From: CADEED01 sp035286365
Lineage (GTDB): Bacteria > Pseudomonadota > Gammaproteobacteria > Steroidobacterales > Steroidobacteraceae
Reading direction: 5' to 3'
Assembly (NCBI GenBank): GCA_035286365.1
Contig: DATHJZ010000025.1
Location: forward strand, 1 to 16,903
DNA: 16,903 bases
Below the pieces are notes generated by a model, which searched no databases, was not told where the DNA came from, and worked only from the letters and a program-made list of their open reading frames with translations. Below are positions 7,235 through 13,678 of this stretch, piece by piece. Each line of letters begins with the position of its first letter. The stretch's first letter is position 1. A program made the position numbers and the translations under genes.

Positions 7235-8136
7235 GATCTGTCCCCATTCTTCCTCCGGATCGCGCTCGGGCTGATGAACGATTCGCGCGGAAAGCCTTCA
7301 TTTTCAGGCTCGCGGCGCTGCCCGCCCCAGCTGCTCGCGTGGATCACTTCATACGTCGCGGGTAGTTTGCCGTCGCGGCGCAGGGCTTCGTAGGCGTCGA
7401 CCATCGCGGCCAGGCGCCTGCGGCCGGTCAATCCGCGCGCGCGGCCCCGCGTGACGTTATGCGCGCCGATGGCCTTGAGCTCGCGCATCAGTGACATCGC
7501 GTCGGGGTAGTGCATCACGATGCGATCGACGTCGAGTACCGGCTCGGCCAGCCCCGCATGCATCAATGCACTGCCGAGCGCGGGCGGATCGAAAAAATGA
7601 TTCACATGATTGGGCTGGCCGTCGGCCGCCGCCCACGCATCACGCAACTCGGCGAGCGTGCCCGAGCCGAAGGTGCTGAACAGCAGCAAGCCGCCGGGTT
7701 TCAGCACCCGCGCGAGCTCGGCGAACACGGCGTCGAGGTCGTCGCACCACTGCAGCATGAGGCTGCTGAACACCAGGTCGAAGCTGGCGTCGCGAAACGG
7801 CAGCGCATACGCGTCGGCGCGTACGCGCTCGAAGCGGCGCAGCCAGCGCGACTGCGCTTTCGCGCGTTCCAGCATGCCGGGCGCGATGTCGACTGCAATC
7901 GCGAGTGATTGCGGATAACGGCGTTTCAGCGCGCGCGAGGAGTGGCCCGTGCCCGCGCCGAGATCGAGGATGGCTTGCGGCGCGACTTTCAATTCGTCGA
8001 GACGGCCGAGCAGTTCGTTGCGCACGCGCTCCTGCAGCGCCGCGGCTGCGTCGTAGCTCGCGCTGGCGCGATCGAAGGCGTGCGCGACCGCGCGGCGATC
8101 GAGCGCAAAGAACTCGCGCGGATCCGACGCGTTCAT
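7231..8136 (-). CDS. bioC: Malonyl-ACP O-methyltransferase
   Basis: This 301-residue class I SAM-dependent methyltransferase caps malonyl-ACP as its methyl ester so that it can enter fatty acid synthesis and become the pimeloyl moiety of biotin. The N-terminal BioC signature is visible (DRRAVAHAFDRASASYD, 13-29). SAM motif I is LDLGAGTGHS (57-66), the acidic end of strand 2 is in AVDIAPGM (81-88), and motif IV is FDLVFSSLMLQW (119-130). Length is somewhat above the roughly 250 residues usual for BioC owing to a C-terminal extension rich in Arg and Glu. It overlaps bioF and bioD by four bases on each side. The usual partner bioH, the esterase that removes the methyl group, is not in this cluster. 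Confidence 0.93.
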   Translation of the reverse strand: MNASDPREFFALDRRAVAHAFDRASASYDAAAALQERVRNELLGRLDELKVAPQAILDLGAGTGHSSRALKRRYPQSLAIAVDIAPGMLERAKAQSRWLRRFERVRADAYALPFRDASFDLVFSSLMLQWCDDLDAVFAELARVLKPGGLLLFSTFGSGTLAELRDAWAAADGQPNHVNHFFDPPALGSALMHAGLAEPVLDVDRIVMHYPDAMSLMRELKAIGAHNVTRGRARGLTGRRRLAAMVDAYEALRRDGKLPATYEVIHASSWGGQRREPENEGFPRESFISPSAIRRKNGDRS

Positions 8137-9296
8137 GCGCGCAGAGCCTGCGCCAGCGCGTCGAGCAACGCGTCGACCTGGGACTCTTCATGCGCAGCGG
8201 ACATCGTGACGCGCAGCCGCGCCGTCCCTGCGGGCACGGTCGGCGGGCGAATCGCGCTGACCAGAAATCCCCGCCCCTCGAGCGCCTTGCTGACGGCCAA
8301 TGCGCGCGCCGCGTCGCCGAGGATCACCGGAATGATGGTAGTGCCGGGCAGGGGCTTTCGACGTTGAGCAACCCGGATCGCGCGGTCGATTTCGCTCAAG
8401 CCTCGCGTGAAGCGCGCGCCTAGTGCCAGCGCTTTCTCGCGCCGCCACGACTCGCGCTCGCTGACGCGCAACGCCGCACGCGTCGCCGCGGCCACGGCCG
8501 GCGGCAACGCGGTCGTGAAGATGTAGGTGCGCGATTTCTGCAGGAGGAATTCGATGAGGTCGGCATCGCCCGCGACGAACGCACCGAACGTGCCGAAGGC
8601 CTTGCCAAAGGTGCCGACGAGCACCGGCACATCGCCGCTCACCAGTCCGAAGTGTTCGCAGGTGCCGCGCCCGGTGAGCCCCAGTACGCCGAGCCCGTGC
8701 GCGTCGTCGACGATGAGCCAAGCGCCGGCCGTCCGCGCGTGCGATGCGAGCTCGGGCAGCGGAGCGATGTCCCCGTCCATGCTGAACACGCCGTCGGTGA
8801 TCAGCAGGCGCGATTCGATGGACTCATCGAGCGCCGCCAGAAGCTCGCGCGCATGGCCGGAGTCGCCATGGCGGTAGCGCAATGAATGGGCCCGCGTCAG
8901 GCGGCTGCCATCGATCAGTGACGCATGATTGAGCTTGTCGGCCACTATGGTCGCGGTTTGATCCGCTAATGCGCTAATGACGCCCATATTCGCCATGTAG
9001 CCCGTCGAAAACACCAGCGCCTTTTCGCGCCCGGTGAACGCGGCGAGCTCCTGTTCGAGCGCCTCGTGTTCGCGACCGTGGCCGGTGACCAGATGCGAGG
9101 CGCCGCTGCCTACGCCGTGTTCGTTCGCCGCGTCGATGAACGCGCGCACCACGTCAGGATGATTGGCCAGCCCAAGGTAATCGTTGCTGCAGAAGTTGAT
9201 GAGATCCGCGCGCGGCATCAGCCGGCGCGTACGTCTCAGGTTGCGCTGCTCGAGGTCGTCGAGCGCGGCCCTCAGCGCTGCCGGGTCGCGTTGCAT
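8133..9296 (-). CDS. bioF: 8-amino-7-oxononanoate synthase
   Basis: This 387-residue PLP enzyme of the alpha-oxoamine synthase family condenses pimeloyl-ACP (or -CoA) with L-alanine to give 8-amino-7-oxononanoate. Visible markers are FCSNDYLGLANHP (35-47), GSGASHLVTGHG (63-74), the cofactor-ring-stacking stretch STGYMAN with DKLNHASLIDG, VDDAHGLGVLG (Asp197 and His200 at the family positions), and the Schiff-base Lys232 in TFGKAFGTFGAF. Length is typical. Its ATG lies inside the end of bioB (25-base overlap) and its stop overlaps bioC by four bases, so the four biotin genes form one transcriptional unit. Confidence 0.96.
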   Translation of the reverse strand: MQRDPAALRAALDDLEQRNLRRTRRLMPRADLINFCSNDYLGLANHPDVVRAFIDAANEHGVGSGASHLVTGHGREHEALEQELAAFTGREKALVFSTGYMANMGVISALADQTATIVADKLNHASLIDGSRLTRAHSLRYRHGDSGHARELLAALDESIESRLLITDGVFSMDGDIAPLPELASHARTAGAWLIVDDAHGLGVLGLTGRGTCEHFGLVSGDVPVLVGTFGKAFGTFGAFVAGDADLIEFLLQKSRTYIFTTALPPAVAAATRAALRVSERESWRREKALALGARFTRGLSEIDRAIRVAQRRKPLPGTTIIPVILGDAARALAVSKALEGRGFLVSAIRPPTVPAGTARLRVTMSAAHEESQVDALLDALAQALRA

Positions 9297-10351
9297 GCGG
9301 CGCCTGGTCTTGGTGCCGCGTGCGAGCAGCCGGGCCCATGCACGTGCTCTTCGTGTTCATGCCCGTGTGCAGGGGCGTCCGTGCGCGCCGCGAGACCCGG
9401 CGGAACGAGCGGCTCGATGCCGAGACGGGTGAGCAACGCGCGATCGCGCGCGACATCCGGATTGCCCGTGGTCAGCAATTTCTCGCCGTAGAAAATCGAA
9501 TTGGCGCCGGCCAGGAAACACAGCGCCTGAAGTTCGTCGGCCATCGCTTCGCGGCCCGCGGACAAACGCACGAACGCCTTCGGCATCACCACGCGCGCGA
9601 CGGCAATCGTGCGCACGAAATCGAAAGGATCGACTGCGGCCGCGCCCGCGAGCGGCGTGCCCGGCACGCGCACCAGCTGGTTGATCGGCACGCTCTCGGG
9701 ATGCTGCGGCAGATTCGCGAGCGTCGCGAGCATCGAGGCGCGATCGCGCGTGGTTTCGCCCATGCCGACGATGCCGCCACAGCAGACATTGAGGCCGGCT
9801 GCGCGCACCGCGGCCAGTGTGTCGAGGCGATCCTGGTAGGTGCGCGTCGTGATGATCTCGCCGTAGAACTCGGGCGACGTGTCGACATTGTGGTTGTAGT
9901 AGTCGAGGCCGGCGTCTTTCAGCTCTTGCGCCTGGCCGGGCGTGAGCATCCCCAGCGTGGCGCAGGTTTCCAGGCCGAGCGCGCGCACTTCGCGAATCAT
10001 CGCGGCGACCGCTTCGACGTCACGCTTCTTCGGCGAGCGCCAGGCGGCGCCCATGCAGAAACGCGTGGCGCCGGCGTCCTTCGCCGCCTGCGCGCGCGTG
10101 CGCACTTCATCGAGCGGCACGAGCTTTTCGCGCTCGAGGCCGGTGTCGTAGCGGACCGATTGGGGGCAGTACGCGCAATCTTCCGGGCAGGCGCCGGTTT
10201 TGATCGACAGCAGCGTGCTCATCTGCACAGCGTTATGCGGGTGGTGGACGCGATGGACCTCCTGCGCGCGAAACATGAGGTCGGCGAAGGGCAGCGCGAA
10301 CAGCTGCTCGACCTCGTCGATGGTCCAATCGTGGCGCGTTGCGTCGGTCAT
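9272..10351 (-). CDS. bioB: Biotin synthase with His/Cys-rich C-terminal tail
   Basis: This 359-residue radical-SAM enzyme inserts sulfur into dethiobiotin. The radical-SAM cluster motif is CPEDCAYC (Cys55, Cys59, Cys62). The [2Fe-2S] ligands fit Cys99, Cys130 and Cys190, with Arg262 as the fourth ligand, as in E. coli BioB. After the conserved barrel end (GIEPLVPPG, 311-319) there is an extra tail with six His and one Cys between residues 329 and 344 (HGHEHEEHVHGPGCSH) and another Cys at 353; its last codons overlap bioF by 25 bases. The frame is open upstream to 10837, but the ATG at 10351 has AAAGGG 6 bases before it and gives the normal N-terminus. It is the first gene of the directon, divergent from comF. 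Confidence 0.97.
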   Translation of the reverse strand: MTDATRHDWTIDEVEQLFALPFADLMFRAQEVHRVHHPHNAVQMSTLLSIKTGACPEDCAYCPQSVRYDTGLEREKLVPLDEVRTRAQAAKDAGATRFCMGAAWRSPKKRDVEAVAAMIREVRALGLETCATLGMLTPGQAQELKDAGLDYYNHNVDTSPEFYGEIITTRTYQDRLDTLAAVRAAGLNVCCGGIVGMGETTRDRASMLATLANLPQHPESVPINQLVRVPGTPLAGAAAVDPFDFVRTIAVARVVMPKAFVRLSAGREAMADELQALCFLAGANSIFYGEKLLTTGNPDVARDRALLTRLGIEPLVPPGLAARTDAPAHGHEHEEHVHGPGCSHAAPRPGAACNATRQR

Positions 10352-10427
10352 GCCCAGCCCTTTATCTATTGATTTGCAACGCTTTTCCGGCTGGACTTCC
10401 AAGCCATGCCGCGTCGAAACTCGACGC
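10352..10427. promoter_or_regulatory. Divergent bioB/comF promoter region
   Basis: Only 76 bases separate the bioB ATG from the annotated comF ATG, so both promoters must lie here or within the genes. On the bioB side is an AT-rich run (10361-10376) containing TTATCTATTG, which matches eight of ten bases of the alphaproteobacterial BioR box TTATCTATAA but is not a full palindrome. I see no BirA-type operator (TTGTAAACC and its inverted copy). The bioB RBS AAAGGG ends 6 bases before its ATG. A perfect hairpin occupies 10411-10427. Confidence 0.5.
10411..10427. repeat. Perfect hairpin abutting the comF ATG
   Basis: Arms GCGTCGA (10411-10417) and TCGACGC (10421-10427) flank a 3-base loop, AAC; the next three bases are the comF ATG. 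The repeat takes up the place where a ribosome binding site should be. It may control comF translation, bind a regulator of the divergent genes, or mean that comF starts further in. Confidence 0.55.
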
Positions 10428-11126
10428 ATGTTCGGGAGCGACCTGTCCATTGTCAACCGCTCGCGCCAGTTTCGGTTGACGGGCGCGCGGCGCCTCGCAC
10501 GCCTCATGGCGGCGACCCTGTTTCCGCCGCGCTGCTGCTTGTGCGATTTCGAGGGCGCCTCGCTCGATCTCGACCTGTGCTGTTTCTGTCGCACGAGCCT
10601 TCCCTGGGATGTGGCCGCGTCGCGCGGCGCGTTCTGCGCGCTGCGCTTTGAACATCCAGTCGACGACCTGATCCGGCGGCTCAAGTACCAGGGCGTCCTC
10701 GCGAACGCGCGCGTGCTCGGCGTGTTGCTCGCACAGTCGGTCCAGGAGCGCGGCGACGCGCTGCCACGATTGTTAGTGCCCGTGCCGCTGCATCTCTCGC
10801 GGCTGCGCGAGCGGGGTTTCAACCAGGCGGGGGCCATCGCGCGCTACGCCGGCCGCATCCTGGAAATCCCCGTTGCATTCCACGCGGCGCGCCGCCTGCG
10901 CGACACGCCGTCGCAAACCGCGCTCGACATGGCCGAGCGCCATCGCAACGTGCGCGGCGCGTTCGCCGTGCATGGCGCGCGTGCGCTGCGCAGGTTGTTA
11001 GAGGCCGGACACGTCGCGATCGTGGACGACGTCGTGACCACCGGCAGCACACTGAACGAACTGCGCGGCGTATTGCTGGACGCCGGTGTCAGGCAGGTCG
11101 ATCTGTGGGCGGTGGCGCGCGCTTGA
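10428..11126 (+). CDS. comF: ComF family phosphoribosyltransferase-like protein
   Basis: The 232-residue product has the ComF layout: an N-terminal zinc-finger-like pair of CxxC motifs (Cys36/Cys39 in RCCLC and Cys51/Cys54 in CCFC), the LIRRLKYQG segment (81-89), VPVPLHLSRLRERGFNQA (117-134), and a C-terminal type I phosphoribosyltransferase domain with the PRPP loop VDDVVTTGST (199-208). ComF proteins are linked to DNA uptake during competence; the biochemical reaction is not settled. The start is uncertain: the ATG at 10428 has a hairpin instead of an RBS, and TTG 10476 or ATG 10506 would still keep the zinc finger. The comF-bioB divergent arrangement is common in gammaproteobacteria. It converges on the dehydrogenase genes with 16 bases between stop codons. 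Confidence 0.9.
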   Translation: MFGSDLSIVNRSRQFRLTGARRLARLMAATLFPPRCCLCDFEGASLDLDLCCFCRTSLPWDVAASRGAFCALRFEHPVDDLIRRLKYQGVLANARVLGVLLAQSVQERGDALPRLLVPVPLHLSRLRERGFNQAGAIARYAGRILEIPVAFHAARRLRDTPSQTALDMAERHRNVRGAFAVHGARALRRLLEAGHVAIVDDVVTTGSTLNELRGVLLDAGVRQVDLWAVARA

Positions 11127-11135
11127 GCACGCGCC
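11114..11135. terminator. Possible bidirectional hairpin between convergent genes
   Basis: GGCGCGCGC (11114-11122) pairs with GCACGCGCC (11127-11135) with one mismatch and a 4-base loop that spans the comF stop codon. It is GC-rich and well placed between two converging stops, but no T-tract follows in either direction, so it would be a weak or factor-assisted terminator at best. Confidence 0.3.
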
Positions 11136-11142
11136 GGCGGCT

Positions 11143-11775
11143 TCAGGCGAGTCCGGCCTTCTTCAACGCCTCGACCGGCGGACCGTCGAACTTGTCGAGC
11201 GACACGTTGCCCACGTATCCGAGATCCTTCCAGCCGACCGGCGTGGTGTAGAAACCGCCCGCCGTGAGATCGCGAAACTTCGCGAAAAACTTCGCGGCCA
11301 TCGCGAACTGCGACGCAGCCTTGTCGGCCGAACAGATATCGTCTGCGATCGCTGCCTTCTGTGCGTCGTCCGTCGCGGCGAAGGCTTTCCCAAAGCGCTT
11401 CTGCGCCTCGGCCTCGATCCACACGAGCCCGGGCACGATGATCTCGCGATCGCCGCGCTGCTGCGGGTAGGGAGCGCTGATCCACTCGTCGATGAAGTCC
11501 ACCACGCCGACCGAAGAGGCGGCGGGCGAATGCCCGTCGGCGGGGATGATCAAATCGCACAATGCGGTGGTAGTTAGCCGCCCGGCCGCGGTCAAGGTCA
11601 GCGGCCAAGGGCCGCCCGGCTTCCATTCCTTCATGAGGTTTGGGTCGGTGCCGTAGCCGACTTGCGATCCGGCGACGTCGCGGGCCAGTGGTTCAGACAT
11701 GGCGGCATGCAGCTGCAGCGACGGCGCCGACGCGGCCGCCGCGAACATCCACTTGATGGTAGTCCGGCGATCCAT
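11143..11775 (-). CDS. Small subunit of a GMC dehydrogenase (gluconate 2-dehydrogenase subunit 3 family)
   Basis: This 210-residue protein begins with a Tat-type signal (DRRTTIKWMFAAAASAPSL, twin Arg at 3-4), so it should be exported folded. The mature part carries the subunit-3 family patterns: LCDLIIPADGHSPAASSVGVVDFID (72-96) and, near the end, GGFYTTPVGWKDLGYVGN (173-190). In known membrane-bound sugar dehydrogenases the small subunit carries the Tat signal and takes the FAD subunit across the membrane with it. That fits here, since the large subunit has no signal of its own. The ATG at 11775 follows the large-subunit stop after 2 bases, with GGAAGGAG in the end of that gene as RBS. A longer frame to 11877 is rejected because it overlaps the large subunit and would bury the Tat signal. 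Substrate unknown. Confidence 0.88.
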   Translation of the reverse strand: MDRRTTIKWMFAAAASAPSLQLHAAMSEPLARDVAGSQVGYGTDPNLMKEWKPGGPWPLTLTAAGRLTTTALCDLIIPADGHSPAASSVGVVDFIDEWISAPYPQQRGDREIIVPGLVWIEAEAQKRFGKAFAATDDAQKAAIADDICSADKAASQFAMAAKFFAKFRDLTAGGFYTTPVGWKDLGYVGNVSLDKFDGPPVEALKKAGLA

Positions 11776-11777
11776 GC

Positions 11778-13559
11778 TCACAACTCCTTCCGTTTCATGA
11801 GGCCCAGCATGTGTTCCGAAGAACGCCAGGCCAGTGCCATGATGGTGAGCGTCGGATTCTTGTCGGCGTTCGAGCAAAGCGTCGCGCCGTCGGTGATGAA
11901 CAGGTTCTTCATGTCCCAGCTCTGCCCGAAGCTATTGGTGACCGACTTCGTCGGGTCGTTGCCCATCATCGCGCCGCCGACCTCGTGAATGATGATGCCG
12001 CCCTGCTTGATGGCCTTCTCACCATTCAGTGGCGCACCGCGCACGCGTCCGCCCATGGCATCGATGATTTCGGCGGCAGTCTTGTGCATATGCGCGGCCT
12101 GGCCGATTTCGTGCTTCGACCACTTCCAGTGGAAGCGCAGCACGGGAATTCCGAACTTGTCCTTGAGCTTTGGATCGATCTCGGCATAGCAATCGTCGTT
12201 GGGAATCATCTCGCCGCGGCCGGAGAAACCTACGAACGAGCCGAAATAGCGGCGCGCGTCTTCCTTGAATTTCCTGCCGTAGGTGCCGCCGTTGAGCCAC
12301 TCGAGGCCGCCGCCCGTGCCCATGCCGGGCATCGTGCGGCCACCGCCGAATTCGATGTGATAGCCGCGCGCGAAGCCCAGCTTCCCGGCGAGTTGTTCCT
12401 TGTACAGCCACCACGGCACGTACATGTGTCCACCGTCCGCGCCGTCTTCGTTGTGCGCCGGCATGCTCTCGAGCAGCGGCACCTGTCCGCCGAAATCTGC
12501 GCCGACCGTGTCCATGATGTATTTGCCGACCTTGCCGCTGGAATTGGCTACGCCGGAATTCAGCATGATGCGCACGGATTCGAGCGCACTCGCTGCCAGC
12601 ACCACCACGCGCGCCTTCACGCGATGCTCGGTGCCGGTCTTGCGGTCGATGTAGATGACGCCTTCTGCCTGTCCGTCCTTGCGCTTCGTGATCGCGCGCA
12701 CCATCGCATCGGTGACGATGTCGAGATTGCCCGTGGCAAGCGCGGGCGGCAGGTGCACCGTGGTCGACTGGTAGTTGGCCCGGATGGAACAACCGCGGCC
12801 GCAGGCCGTCGCCCAAATGCAGGCGCTGCGCGCGCTCATGTCCTGCGCGAGGATCTGCTGCGCCTTGGCATTGCCCGGATGGAGTAGTTTGGGGATGCGC
12901 GCGTGATCGAGGCGCGTCGTGAGCACGGCCCGGTGTCCTGCAACGACCGGGATCTTCAGGCGCCCGGCGCGTTGTTTCACCAGCAGGTCGCTGACGCGCG
13001 GCTTGGGCGGCGGCAGCAGCACGCCCGCGGAGGAATTGGGCGTGTTCTCGAGCCCGTCGTTGGCGCCGTATACGCCTATCAACATCTCCACCTTGTCGTA
13101 GTACGGCGCGAGATCCTGGTAGTCCATCGGCCAGTCGAAGCCGAGCCCGTCACGGCTGTGCGGCTTGAAATCGTACGGTCCATTGCGCAGGGAAATGCGG
13201 CCCCAGTGATTCGTGCGCCCGCCCAGCATGCGCGCGCGCCACCAGACGAACTGGCGCGCAGGGTCGTCGGAAGCGCTCGAATACGGCTCGCCCGGCACCT
13301 GCCAGCCGCCGTCGATCGTTGCGTCCCAGAACCCGAATGGCTTCTCCGGCGTGCCCGCGCCGCGCAGCGGTGCCTCGGCGTTGGTTTGAAGCATGGGAGT
13401 GTCGGTGGGCGGCGCGTAGTTCCGCCCGGCTTCGAGCATCAGCACTTTCGCGCCGTCCATGGTCAGCGTGTAGGCCGTTTGACCGCCTGCCGCCCCGGAG
13501 CCCACGACGATCACGTCGTAGGTGTTTTTGTCGGCCGAAGCCGCTGAGATGAATGACAT
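11778..13559 (-). CDS. GMC family FAD-dependent oxidoreductase, sugar/polyol dehydrogenase-like
   Basis: This 593-residue flavoprotein begins with the FAD dinucleotide fold (VVGSGAAGGQTAY, Gly20/22/25; Glu43 for ribose binding) and has LGGRTNHWG (112-120), typical of bacterial sugar dehydrogenase large subunits. The C-terminal GMC active-site region is IIIHEVGGAMMGND (His525) and SNADKNPTLTIMALAWR (Asn568). Cys247, Cys253 and Cys257 lie where related glucose/fructose dehydrogenases bind a [3Fe-4S] cluster, so one may be present; this is an inference. No signal peptide is seen, so export probably depends on the Tat-targeted partner encoded 2 bases downstream. No cytochrome c subunit is encoded nearby, so the electron acceptor is unknown. 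The family includes gluconate, 2-ketogluconate, sorbitol and glucoside-3-dehydrogenases; the substrate cannot be chosen. The RBS before the ATG at 13559 is weak. Confidence 0.92.
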   Translation of the reverse strand: MSFISAASADKNTYDVIVVGSGAAGGQTAYTLTMDGAKVLMLEAGRNYAPPTDTPMLQTNAEAPLRGAGTPEKPFGFWDATIDGGWQVPGEPYSSASDDPARQFVWWRARMLGGRTNHWGRISLRNGPYDFKPHSRDGLGFDWPMDYQDLAPYYDKVEMLIGVYGANDGLENTPNSSAGVLLPPPKPRVSDLLVKQRAGRLKIPVVAGHRAVLTTRLDHARIPKLLHPGNAKAQQILAQDMSARSACIWATACGRGCSIRANYQSTTVHLPPALATGNLDIVTDAMVRAITKRKDGQAEGVIYIDRKTGTEHRVKARVVVLAASALESVRIMLNSGVANSSGKVGKYIMDTVGADFGGQVPLLESMPAHNEDGADGGHMYVPWWLYKEQLAGKLGFARGYHIEFGGGRTMPGMGTGGGLEWLNGGTYGRKFKEDARRYFGSFVGFSGRGEMIPNDDCYAEIDPKLKDKFGIPVLRFHWKWSKHEIGQAAHMHKTAAEIIDAMGGRVRGAPLNGEKAIKQGGIIIHEVGGAMMGNDPTKSVTNSFGQSWDMKNLFITDGATLCSNADKNPTLTIMALAWRSSEHMLGLMKRKEL

Positions 13560-13678
13560 ATTGGGGCTGGATTCTAGGCGCGCTGCCGCGCGCAGTCATA
13601 GTCGAAAACTATGCTTTCGTCCGATACGCTGCGGCGCACTCTGTTACCAGACCGGCCCAGCCGGCAAGAGAATCCCAC
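13560..13678. promoter_or_regulatory. Divergent GMC/ABC-operon promoter region
   Basis: This 119-base gap separates two divergent operons. It contains the perfect palindrome CATAGT-N5-ACTATG at 13597-13613, near the centre and in the only AT-rich part of the gap, where a regulator could control both directions. A GC hairpin (GCGCGC-TGCC-GCGCGC, about 13579-13594) lies beside it. TATGCT (13610-13615) on the plus strand and TATGAC on the minus strand resemble -10 boxes, but no good -35 partner is seen. No regulator gene is in the window. Confidence 0.5.
13597..13613. repeat. Perfect palindrome CATAGT-N5-ACTATG, candidate operator
   Basis: Arms CATAGT (13597-13602) and ACTATG (13608-13613) are exact inverted copies around CGAAA. 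Position and symmetry suit a dimeric repressor or activator acting on both divergent operons. Confidence 0.45.

Noticed and set aside
10352..10837. Upstream extension of the bioB frame
   Set aside because: It runs opposite comF and adds low-complexity basic sequence; the ATG at 10351 has a good RBS and gives the normal BioB N-terminus.
11776..11877. Longer start for the dehydrogenase small subunit
   Set aside because: It would overlap the GMC gene by 100 bases and put 34 residues before the Tat signal; the ATG at 11775 has an RBS.
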